Assembly: GCA_023387295.1 (NCBI GenBank)
Contig: JAEWIG010000162.1
Coordinates: 1-7,410, forward strand
DNA: 7,410 nt
Reading direction: 5' to 3'
Source: Bacillota bacterium
GTDB taxonomy: Bacteria; Bacillota; Bacilli; Bacillales; Cytobacillaceae
A program made the position numbers and the translations under genes. Under the pieces are notes generated by a model. The model did no database searches. It had not been told where the DNA came from and was given only the letters and a program-made list of their open reading frames with translations. Positions 1 to 5,509 of this stretch are shown here, piece by piece (position 1 is the first letter of the stretch; each line of letters starts with the position of its first letter).

Positions 1-990
1 ATACGGTGATTCATCTTTTTCAAGGCAATATAATAAAAATAGATGAATAAAATTCAAATCCTCAACAGATAATCCACTCTTTACAAAAGGATTGATATCG
101 ATGGTGCGAATCTCTACATATTCAATCCCATTGTTAAGTAAACTTTCAGCTGAGTATGGTCCTTTACTTTTTAAGCGAATTTGTGAATATAATTCCCTTA
201 TATCTTCAATCACGCCTTTATCCATGTAGGAAGTTATAGAATTCACATATTGATCTATGGAAGAATAATCGAGTGTTATGAATTCTTTGTTTTGGTAACC
301 ACAGAGACTATTTCTGTATGAGATTGCTTTTTCGTTAGAGTACGTTTCCTCCGAAATTTCTTGAAGTGCTTCTACACATTGTTGCTCATATGTTTTATGA
401 ATGCTATTAGCAGCACCAAGAAAATAGACTAAGAGCCAATGATAACGTAAATAGTTACGAGTTAGTTTTAAGTATAGTGTTTGTTTAAAATCATGTAGCG
501 ATATTTGTTTCTTAGTTTTGTTATATAACGTTTGTATCAATTTTTCACCTAAAGAGAAATTGATATGGATACCTGAGATTAGTTGTTTTTTTCCGCCATA
601 TTTTTGTTCTAAATACTCCCGATAACGTTCATCTTTTCCATGATTAGAAAACGTGGCAATTGGAATATCTTGATTTTCTGGCGTAACAGCAGGCATAGAC
701 TGTGGCCAAATAAACTCATCCTCCAGTTCCGATACAGCAATATTATACAAAGAATCTAAAAAATCAGTGACTTCACTTGTATTATGAAAGACGGGTGTGA
801 CAAGTTCCAATTGACTTTCCGAAAAATCCGTAGTGATATATGGATTTTCTTTTTTATCGCCGAAAACTTGAGGGTGCTGAGTTAAAGAAAGGATGCCACC
901 CGCAGTAACGCGTAATCCTTCTCTTTCAATCCCGAAGTTAGCATCTAATATTTGCTGATTTGAAAGGTTAGAAAACAGGTTAAATTTCAT
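1..990 (-). CDS. gshA: Glutamate-cysteine ligase, N-terminal 330 residues (GshA, or GshA part of bifunctional GshAB/GshF); runs off left edge
   Basis: The enzyme joins glutamate and cysteine with ATP to make gamma-glutamylcysteine, the first step of glutathione synthesis in the cytosol. The frame is open from the ATG at 988-990 to base 1. Recognisable family motifs are FGIEREGLRV (residues 19-28, acidic metal/ATP-site residues E22 and E24), YITTDFSESQLELVTP (51-66), KKQLISGIHINFS (134-146) and EYVEIRTIDINPF (290-302). The wording resembles Firmicute GshAB/GshF proteins, which carry an ATP-grasp glutathione synthetase half downstream; that half would lie outside the window, so mono- versus bifunctional cannot be decided. 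The start is supported by AGGAGG (complement of 1001-1006), 10 nt before the ATG. This site lies inside the upstream MATE gene, and the two genes overlap by 11 bases, so they are almost certainly co-transcribed and perhaps translationally coupled. Confidence 0.93.
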   Translation of the reverse strand, partial: MKFNLFSNLSNQQILDANFGIEREGLRVTAGGILSLTQHPQVFGDKKENPYITTDFSESQLELVTPVFHNTSEVTDFLDSLYNIAVSELEDEFIWPQSMPAVTPENQDIPIATFSNHGKDERYREYLEQKYGGKKQLISGIHINFSLGEKLIQTLYNKTKKQISLHDFKQTLYLKLTRNYLRYHWLLVYFLGAANSIHKTYEQQCVEALQEISEETYSNEKAISYRNSLCGYQNKEFITLDYSSIDQYVNSITSYMDKGVIEDIRELYSQIRLKSKGPYSAESLLNNGIEYVEIRTIDINPFVKSGLSVEDLNFIHLFLLYCLEKDESPY

Positions 991-2302
991 GTCGGTATTT
1001 CCTCCTATAGATAACGTTAAATATGACAAGCGACAATATGCCTTTTATGAAAGAAGAAATGGCAATACTCCACCAAATACCGTTTAACCCGAGTACAGGC
1101 ATAAGGAGCAGTGCTAAAGGTATGCGGATAAGCGTAAATACAATGGAAATAACTGATGGGATTTTTGGAAGTCCTATACCCGTATAAATACCATTGCAGA
1201 TAATCTCCATAGCCATAAATATTTGAGATAAGCCAATAATTTGTAAATAGGATGATGTAATAGCAATAGTTTCAGTATCCTTTGTAAATAGTTGAGCTAA
1301 TTCCTCAGCAAAGGAGATAAAGATTATGCTAGTAAGAAGTGCATAAGAAATCCCTAAAAGTAAACTTGCACGATATCCTTTTAAAATTCTAAGATATTTT
1401 TTTGCACCGAAATTTTGACCAATAAAGCTACTGACCGCACCGTTTAAACTTCCCATTACAATAAAAGTGACTGATTCAATTTGTAGACCAATTTTTTGTG
1501 CAGCAACTGCGTCTGTTCCGTAAGAAGCAATTAATTTAGCCAAAATAATGTTAATTACGGTGAAGAGTACACGTTGTGTTGACATTGGGATACCTAGTCT
1601 TATAATGTCTAATACCTTATGGGTATTAATTTGAATAATGTTTCTTTGAAAAAATACATTTCTGGCTAGATATACAAATGAAATAAACATCAGAACTTGC
1701 GCTATTAATGTGGCAATTGCGGCTCCAATTACTCCACATTCTAGTGTATAGATAAAAATTGGATCAAGAATGATATTGAGTATAAGCCCGAAAGCACTGA
1801 TATAGAAGCTCTGTTTATTGTTTCCGAAACTACTGAACATTCGAATGAAGAATGTGTTGAAATAAGAAAAAAACAGCATAAATCCAGATACCGCTAAGTA
1901 TTGATAGGCATTGGATTGAACCGCATCATTTTGTAAGTCCAAAAAGTCTAAAAGTTGATTTCCGAAGAATATGAATCCGAGTATCGTTATAATTCCAATG
2001 AGAAAGTTCAAAAGCAATGAAATTCCGATATAGGAGGTGCTTTCTAAATCATTTTTACTTCCCATCGCATGAGCAATTTTTATCCCTCCGCCAACAACAA
2101 TCATTGCTTGAATCGAATAGCCTAAGTTAATAAAAAAACTTGCAGATCCCACAGATGCGATAGCGTCAGGTCCAAGTCCACCAACAAAGAGCATATCAAT
2201 AAAGTTATATAGAAATTGAAGCAATGAACTTCCTATTAAGGGTATAGATAAGAGGGTAATAACAGAAAGTTCCTTCCCAGAAGTTAAATCAATTTTTTTC
2301 AT
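980..2302 (-). CDS. MATE-family multidrug/metabolite efflux transporter
   Basis: A 440-residue polytopic membrane protein of the MATE (NorM/DinF-like) family, which usually exports drugs or metabolites in exchange for Na+ or H+. Length and the pattern of about 12 hydrophobic segments fit the family. The N-terminal stretch with LLSIPLIGSSLLQFLYNFID followed by the loop LFVGGLGPDAIASVG is typical of MATE helices 1-2, and a second, similar half follows after about residue 225. I start it at the ATG at 2300-2302 (MKKIDLTSGKEL), which has AGGGGA about 7 nt upstream; an in-frame ATG at 2318-2320 lacks a good site. It is divergent from the MarR gene across a 159-bp gap full of inverted repeats, so MarR control is likely. 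It overlaps gshA by 11 bases downstream. The substrate is unknown; export of a thiol-linked or toxic compound is only an inference from the neighbours. Confidence 0.93.
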   Translation of the reverse strand: MKKIDLTSGKELSVITLLSIPLIGSSLLQFLYNFIDMLFVGGLGPDAIASVGSASFFINLGYSIQAMIVVGGGIKIAHAMGSKNDLESTSYIGISLLLNFLIGIITILGFIFFGNQLLDFLDLQNDAVQSNAYQYLAVSGFMLFFSYFNTFFIRMFSSFGNNKQSFYISAFGLILNIILDPIFIYTLECGVIGAAIATLIAQVLMFISFVYLARNVFFQRNIIQINTHKVLDIIRLGIPMSTQRVLFTVINIILAKLIASYGTDAVAAQKIGLQIESVTFIVMGSLNGAVSSFIGQNFGAKKYLRILKGYRASLLLGISYALLTSIIFISFAEELAQLFTKDTETIAITSSYLQIIGLSQIFMAMEIICNGIYTGIGLPKIPSVISIVFTLIRIPLALLLMPVLGLNGIWWSIAISSFIKGILSLVIFNVIYRRKYRHEI

Positions 2303-2337
2303 GAGTATTCCCCTAAACATGTAAAATAAAAAAGAGA

Positions 2338-2361
2338 TAATATAAGTTAATACTTATATTA
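2338..2361. repeat. 10-bp perfect inverted repeat, possible additional operator or hairpin
   Basis: TAATATAAGT (2338-2347) and ACTTATATTA (2352-2361) are perfect reverse complements separated by TAAT. The repeat covers the predicted -10 and start region of the MATE-gshA promoter. Its half-site (AAGT/ACTT orientation) differs from the ACTTG-type sites to the right, so it may bind a different protein or may simply reflect the AT-rich sequence. Confidence 0.4.
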
Positions 2362-2385
2362 CAGGTAATTACTTGCAACTTGCAA
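2356..2385 (-). promoter_or_regulatory. Putative promoter of the MATE-gshA operon
   Basis: Read on the minus strand, TTGCAA (2380-2385) is followed after 18 nt by TAATAT (2356-2361). Both hexamers match the sigma-A consensus at 4 of 6 positions. The -35 lies inside the inverted repeat at 2367-2391 and the -10 is part of the repeat at 2338-2361, so a bound repressor would block it. No experimental start site is known. Confidence 0.5.
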
Positions 2386-2391
2386 GTAATT
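2367..2391. promoter_or_regulatory. Putative MarR operator 1 (11-bp inverted repeat)
   Basis: AATTACTTGCA (2367-2377) and TGCAAGTAATT (2381-2391) form a perfect inverted repeat around ACT. Size and symmetry suit a dimeric winged-helix repressor. It overlaps the -35 elements of both divergent promoters, so one bound dimer could repress the MarR gene and the MATE-gshA operon together. The regulator is assumed to be the adjacent MarR protein because of position only. Confidence 0.65.
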
Positions 2392-2401
2392 GTTTTATAT
2401 T
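2373..2401 (+). promoter_or_regulatory. Putative promoter of the MarR gene
   Basis: TTGCAA (2373-2378) is followed after 17 nt by TATATT (2396-2401), matching the sigma-A consensus at 4 and 5 of 6 positions. The -35 sits in operator 1 and the expected start site (about 2408) is just before operator 2, an arrangement typical of autoregulation. Confidence 0.55.
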
Positions 2402-2410
2402 CAAAATAAT

Positions 2411-2427
2411 ACTTGTAACTTACAATG
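2411..2427. promoter_or_regulatory. Putative MarR operator 2 (TTGTA-ACT-TACAA)
   Basis: TTGTA (2413-2417) and TACAA (2421-2425) are perfect inverted repeats around the same ACT centre as operator 1. The left flank TACTTG is shared with operator 1, while the right flank has diverged. Together they suggest the shared core TACTTGYAACTTRCAA. It lies just downstream of the predicted MarR gene start site. Confidence 0.5.
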
Positions 2428-2461
2428 GAATCAAGGGTACTTAGATAAGAGGTGATATGTG

Positions 2462-2914
2462 ATGGAACAAAATTTACGAGAACTTTTTCAAGTGTTTAGT
2501 CGACGATTTGGTTTTTTAAATAAAGATTGCTGCCAGGCATGTGGACATAATATATCTCTTGTACAGAGTCATATTCTCTATGAGATTGAACATCAACATC
2601 AACCATCCATGCAACAAGTTGCGGAAAGCTTAGGCACAGACATCACAACATTTAGTAGACAGGTTCAATCTTTAATCAAAATAAATCTAATTTCGAAAAA
2701 ACCTGATCAAAAAGATCGAAGAATTTCCATTTTAACACTTACAGAAGAAGGAAAAGAAGTGGCAAAAAGCATCAATCAACAAATGAATCAGTATTTAGAA
2801 GAGGTTTTCTCTAACATGAGTAAAGAAGATAAAGAAATGGTTGTACGTTCTATCCAGTTGCTGAATAACAGTATGAAAAAAGCAAGTAAATGCTGTACCA
2901 CACCGATTGGGTGA
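2462..2914 (+). CDS. MarR-family transcriptional regulator with paired cysteines
   Basis: A 150-residue winged-helix DNA-binding protein, the usual MarR length. The recognition region runs through SMQQVAESLGTDITTFSRQV (49-68) and the wing carries the family DRR signature (D85-R86-R87). Members of this family usually repress a neighbouring gene until a ligand or an oxidant releases them; the divergent MATE-gshA operon and its inverted repeats are the obvious target. Unusual features are C23, C24 and C27 plus H29 near the N-terminus (CCQACGH) and C144-C145 near the C-terminus, which could form a thiol redox switch or bind a thiophilic metal or metalloid such as arsenite; this is inferred, not shown. 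I choose ATG at 2462, 9 nt after GAGG (2449-2452); the GTG codon just before it (2459) is a possible alternative. No terminator is visible before the next gene. Confidence 0.92.
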   Translation: MEQNLRELFQVFSRRFGFLNKDCCQACGHNISLVQSHILYEIEHQHQPSMQQVAESLGTDITTFSRQVQSLIKINLISKKPDQKDRRISILTLTEEGKEVAKSINQQMNQYLEEVFSNMSKEDKEMVVRSIQLLNNSMKKASKCCTTPIG

Positions 2915-2934
2915 GTCAATTTGAGCCTAAATTA

Positions 2935-2964
2935 TTTACATCTCGTACAAATAAATGTTATTTT
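2935..2964 (+). promoter_or_regulatory. Putative promoter of the HesB-like selenoprotein gene
   Basis: TTTACA (2935-2940, 5 of 6 to consensus) is followed after 18 nt by TATTTT (2959-2964, 4 of 6), with a TGn extension (2956-2958) that would strengthen the -10. It lies in the 87-bp gap after the MarR gene. Read-through from the MarR promoter is equally possible. Confidence 0.45.
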
Positions 2965-3001
2965 ATCAAAGGAATAACTATGAGTGTAAATGAAGGAAGG
3001 A

Positions 3002-3286
3002 ATGAAAATAAACATGCACATCACGAATGAAGCGCGTGACTTGTTGAAGCAAGTGCTACAGGAGCGTAATTCAGCAGGCATCAGAATTTTTTTTGCAGGA
3101 TATGGCTGAAACGGTCCCCAATTGGGAATGGCTCTGGATGAGCCAAAAGAAGAAGATAAAATTACCATGATCAACGAGATTCAAGTAGCAATTGAGCCTT
3201 TAATTGAAGAGGAAATTGAAGACCTAGTTGTTGAATATGATCAAAGGAGAAATACTATCGTATTAAGTGGCAATGACGATTGCTAA
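3002..3286 (+). CDS. HesB/IscA-like selenoprotein, UGA at 3107-3109 read as selenocysteine (Sec36)
   Basis: The frame has 94 sense positions with one internal TGA at codon 36. Before it reads MHITNEARDLLKQVLQ (5-20) and GIRIFFAGYG (26-35); after it reads NGPQLGMALDEPKEED (37-52), continuing intact to a TAA. This layout matches the HesB-like family, small relatives of Fe-S carrier IscA, in which both Cys and Sec forms are known at this position. Sec36 aligns with the first cluster-binding Cys of IscA (the GCSG motif), and the last residue is Cys94, where IscA has CGC. A SECIS-like hairpin follows the TGA. The role is probably Fe-S or metal binding or redox, not proven for this subfamily. Start choice is uncertain: ATG at 3002, 3014 or 2990; GAAGGAAGG (2992-3000) is the likely ribosome site but its spacing is poor for each. 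A nonsense-mutated pseudogene is the main alternative, judged less likely because nothing else has decayed. Confidence 0.85.
3107..3145 (+). promoter_or_regulatory. Candidate bacterial SECIS element with its UGA codon
   Basis: After the TGA (3107-3109), TGGCTC (3129-3134) pairs perfectly with GAGCCA (3140-3145) around the five-base loop TGGAT. The loop starts 25 nt past the TGA and has G in its second position. Known bacterial SECIS elements have a short stem with an apical loop roughly 16-37 nt after UGA and a G among its first two bases, recognised by SelB. A second self-complementary stretch, CCCAATTGGG (3117-3126), lies between and could extend or compete with the fold. Confidence 0.7.
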
Positions 3287-3324
3287 TCACATAGTTCTTT
3301 TATAAGTCTCTAGGAAAAAAGGAT

Positions 3325-3347
3325 TGAGACAGCTTAAAGCTGTCTCA
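3325..3347. terminator. Bidirectional intrinsic terminator between the selenoprotein and yitT genes
   Basis: TGAGACAGCTT (3325-3335) and AAGCTGTCTCA (3337-3347) are perfect 11-bp arms with a single-base centre, so the apex must open into a small loop. On the plus strand it is followed by CACTTTTTAA; on the minus strand by a run complementary to GGAAAAAAGG. It therefore serves both the plus-strand selenoprotein gene and the convergent yitT gene. Confidence 0.9.
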
Positions 3348-3354
3348 TCACTTT

Positions 3355-4221
3355 TTAATGAATAGCTGATTTAAATTTACTTCCACTCGCCTCTTGTGTA
3401 TCCATAATCGTTGTAAACGCTTGAGGGTCAATTTCTCCAACTATGCTTTTCAGCTTTGAAATTTCTAAACGTGTGACAACGACATAGATGACTTCTTTGT
3501 CATTATCCTTTATCCCGCCTTTACCGTAAAGCTTTGTGACACTTCGTCCGAGGCGTTCAATAATCGCAGCAGAAATCTCCTCATAAGCATCAGATACAAT
3601 AATGGCAGCCTTCGTGTCGCCTTCAAATCCTTGAACGACCGAATCAATCATTTTCGAAGCAATGTAATAGGCAAGAATAGAGTACATTGCTTGCTCCCAT
3701 CCTAATACAAACCCTGCCCATCCAAAAACGAAAACATTAAAGAACATGACAAATTCACCTATGGAAAAGGGGAGCTTTTTTGTCAATAAGATACCAAGAA
3801 TCTCAGTTCCATCTAATGCACCACTGTTTCGGATAACAAGTCCAACTCCTGCGCCTAATAATAATCCACCGAAGACAGTCGCTAATAATGGCTCATCTGT
3901 AAACGGTTTTAAATAATGTAGTTGTGATTCGACAATCGCTAAAGCAACAATACTAAAAAGGGAGGAGAAGGCAAACGTTTTTCCTATGTATTTATATCCT
4001 GAAAATAAAAAAGGAATATTAAAAAGGAAAACGAGAATCCCAAAATTAATATTTGTTAAATGATTCACAATTAATGAGATGCCGATAATGCCTCCATCGA
4101 TAATTGAGTTAGGAATTAAAAATAACTCAATGGACAAGGCAGCTAATGTGGCTCCAATTAATAGCATGATGTAACGAAAGATAATATGTTTTTTACTTTC
4201 TGCCCGATGATTTTTAACCAT
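3355..4221 (-). CDS. YitT family membrane protein (DUF161 plus C-terminal DUF2179), copy A
   Basis: A 288-residue protein. Residues 12-200 hold about five hydrophobic segments of the YitT membrane domain, and about 205-285 form the soluble DUF2179-type domain (LGRSVTKLYGKGGIKDNDKE at 224-243, then VIYVVVTRLEISKLKSIVGE). The membrane part shows an internal duplication: IPNSIIDGGIIGISLIVNHL (36-55) resembles IRNSGALDGTEILGILLTKK (130-149), each followed by a G-rich or F-N-I/V-F helix. The family is widespread in Firmicutes and its biochemical role is not established; transport is often guessed. The start is ATG at 4219-4221 behind AGGAAGGTG; an in-frame ATG at 4237-4239 overlaps that site and is rejected. 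It is a close paralogue of the gene upstream but has its own promoter. Confidence 0.9.
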   Translation of the reverse strand: MVKNHRAESKKHIIFRYIMLLIGATLAALSIELFLIPNSIIDGGIIGISLIVNHLTNINFGILVFLFNIPFLFSGYKYIGKTFAFSSLFSIVALAIVESQLHYLKPFTDEPLLATVFGGLLLGAGVGLVIRNSGALDGTEILGILLTKKLPFSIGEFVMFFNVFVFGWAGFVLGWEQAMYSILAYYIASKMIDSVVQGFEGDTKAAIIVSDAYEEISAAIIERLGRSVTKLYGKGGIKDNDKEVIYVVVTRLEISKLKSIVGEIDPQAFTTIMDTQEASGSKFKSAIH

Positions 4222-4252
4222 AATACACCTTCCTAACATTTATCTAAAAAAT

Positions 4253-4282
4253 ATAATAGCAATATTAAGTTTAAAAAATCAA
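4253..4282 (-). promoter_or_regulatory. Promoter of YitT copy A
   Basis: On the minus strand, TTGATT (4277-4282) is followed after 18 nt by TATTAT (4253-4258), with a TG one base before the -10 (extended -10). Matches are 4 and 5 of 6. Together with the terminator upstream, this makes copy A independently transcribed. Confidence 0.65.
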
Positions 4283-4327
4283 ATAATAACCAGCTTGTTC
4301 TGCTGAATCCGACGACGATTAAATTTT

Positions 4328-4371
4328 TTTAACAGAAAAGACACTTCATTCCAAGCGCCTTTTCTGTTAAA
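4328..4371 (-). terminator. Intrinsic terminator after YitT copy B
   Basis: On the minus strand the core stem GGCGCUU/AAGUGUC (4353-4359 with 4340-4346) closes a GGAAUG loop and is followed by UUUUCUGUU. The preceding AACAGAAAAG pairs with that U-rich tail, extending the stem to about 20 bp from UUUAACAG to CUGUUAAA. Two core pairs are G-U wobbles that exist only in the minus-strand RNA, which fixes the direction. Confidence 0.8.
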
Positions 4372-4389
4372 TCCAGGTTCATGCTTAAG

Positions 4390-5283
4390 TTAATGAATAG
4401 ACTTCTTCTTAAAGCGACCGCCTCTAACCTCTGAAATATTGGATACAGCTAAAAATGCATTCGGATCAAGTTCTTCGACAATTGTTTTTAATTTAGCCTC
4501 TTCCAGTCGGGTAATAACACAGAAAATAACTTTTTTGTCATCACCTGTGTACGCCCCCTCGCCGCTTAAGTAGGTTACACCGCGGCCAAGCCTAGCTAAA
4601 ATGGCTTCTCCAATTATTTTATGATTATCACTAATAATCCAGGCTGATTTGGACTCATCAAGTCCTTGAATGACAATATCAATCGTTTTATAGGCGATAA
4701 AGTATGCGAGAACAGAATACATCGCTCGGTTCCAGCCGAACACAAACCCAGCAGTCGTGAAAATGAAAATATTGAAAAACATAACAATTTCGCCAACAGA
4801 AAAAGGCAGCTTTTTATTAGCGAGAATCGCTAATATTTCTGTACCGTCTAAAGAGCCCCCATACCGAATGACGATTCCAACCCCAGCCCCTAGAACGATT
4901 CCTCCAAATACCGTCGCAAGGAGCGGATCCTTCGTGAAAACAGGAACATCGTGAAGAAGTGTAGTCGAAATAGATAGGACTGTAATTCCTAATAGTGTAG
5001 AAAGTGCGAAGGTTTTGCCAATTTGTTTATAACCAATATAGAAAAAGGGGATATTCAAGATGAAGATAAATAATCCGAGATTTATACCAGTTAAATGAGA
5101 TAACATGATTGAAATTCCAGTTATCCCACCATCTAAAATTTTGTTTGGAACAAGAAATTCCTCAATTCCAACTCCCATTAAGATTGAACCTAGGATAATG
5201 AAAAAAATCATTTTTACCACTTTTATTTTTGAAATACCTTTATGAGAAACATGTAAAACAAATTCGTCTGATGTTGGATTCAT
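4390..5283 (-). CDS. YitT family membrane protein (DUF161 plus C-terminal DUF2179), copy B
   Basis: A 297-residue protein with the same plan as its neighbour. Membrane segments lie between about residues 22 and 205, with the repeated signatures VPNKILDGGITGISIMLSHL (45-64) and RYGGSLDGTEILAILANKKL (140-159). The soluble DUF2179-type domain covers about 213-293, including LGRGVTYLSGEGAYTGDDKK (232-251). Compared with copy A, long stretches are identical or nearly so (for example PLLATVFGG, LGAGVG, KKLPFS, AMYS), while the N-terminus has about 9 extra residues and the C-terminus ends RGGRFKKKSIH against SGSKFKSAIH. The ATG at 5281-5283 follows GGGGGA by about 6 nt. This is an old tandem duplication; whether the two copies form a complex or have split functions cannot be seen. 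Confidence 0.9.
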   Translation of the reverse strand: MNPTSDEFVLHVSHKGISKIKVVKMIFFIILGSILMGVGIEEFLVPNKILDGGITGISIMLSHLTGINLGLFIFILNIPFFYIGYKQIGKTFALSTLLGITVLSISTTLLHDVPVFTKDPLLATVFGGIVLGAGVGIVIRYGGSLDGTEILAILANKKLPFSVGEIVMFFNIFIFTTAGFVFGWNRAMYSVLAYFIAYKTIDIVIQGLDESKSAWIISDNHKIIGEAILARLGRGVTYLSGEGAYTGDDKKVIFCVITRLEEAKLKTIVEELDPNAFLAVSNISEVRGGRFKKKSIH

Positions 5284-5343
5284 ACGCTTTCCCCCAAATT
5301 GTTTAGTATATAGATGGCAGCAGTGCTAACTTTTATATTTATT

Positions 5344-5352
5344 ATTATATCA
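5344..5352 (-). promoter_or_regulatory. Extended -10 element likely driving YitT copy B
   Basis: On the minus strand TGATATAAT gives a perfect TATAAT (5344-5349) with a TGn extension (5350-5352). No good -35 hexamer stands at 16-18 nt upstream; extended -10 promoters tolerate this. A TTGACA further upstream (5391-5396) is too far from it to be its -35. Confidence 0.45.
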
Positions 5353-5387
5353 TTTTATTGATTATTCCTAGTTATGAATGATCTGAG

Positions 5388-5407
5388 ATTTGTCAAAATG
5401 GACAAAT
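5388..5407. repeat. 7-bp inverted repeat in the divergent intergenic region
   Basis: ATTTGTC (5388-5394) and GACAAAT (5401-5407) are perfect reverse complements around AAAATG. The repeat lies between the divergent YitT copy B gene and the response-regulator operon and could be a dimeric regulator's operator. No regulator is encoded nearby to pair it with. Confidence 0.35.
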
Positions 5408-5476
5408 TTTCAGGAAGAAAGTGATAAAAGTTTTGAATCAAGAAGGAATTCAAAGAAAAAAATAGAACTTTTATCC

Positions 5477-5482
5477 TATAAT
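5477..5482 (+). promoter_or_regulatory. Possible -10 box of the response-regulator operon
   Basis: A perfect TATAAT lies 27 bp before the TTG start. The base stretch at the expected -35 distance is A-rich and does not resemble TTGACA, so an activator or another sigma factor may be needed, or the match may be chance. Confidence 0.3.
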
Positions 5483-5509
5483 GCAAATAAAAAATAGGAG
5501 TGATTGGTC

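Noticed and set aside
2932..3174. 80-residue minus-strand ORF
   Set aside because: It is antisense to the HesB-like selenoprotein gene, has no ribosome binding site or family features, and exists because the sense frame contains a TGA that gene callers treat as a stop.
3002..3286. Reading the HesB-like gene as a nonsense-mutated pseudogene
   Set aside because: The only lesion is TGA rather than TAA/TAG, at the known Sec/Cys position, with an intact downstream frame and a SECIS-like hairpin. The alternative stays open until sel genes are checked.
4328..4371. Hairpin read as a plus-strand element
   Set aside because: Two stem pairs are G-U only in the minus-strand RNA (they are A-C mismatches on the plus strand), so it acts as the minus-strand terminator.
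4614..4796. 60-residue minus-strand ORF
   Set aside because: Frame shadow inside YitT copy B, with no start signals.
4757..4954. 65-residue plus-strand ORF
   Set aside because: Antisense shadow of YitT copy B, low-complexity Pro/Thr-rich translation, no ribosome binding site.
5440..5480. Sigma-H-like promoter (GAAGGAATT with a weak GAACTT box) before the response regulator
   Set aside because: The -35-like part fits but the -10-like part deviates from GAAT, so it is too weak to annotate.
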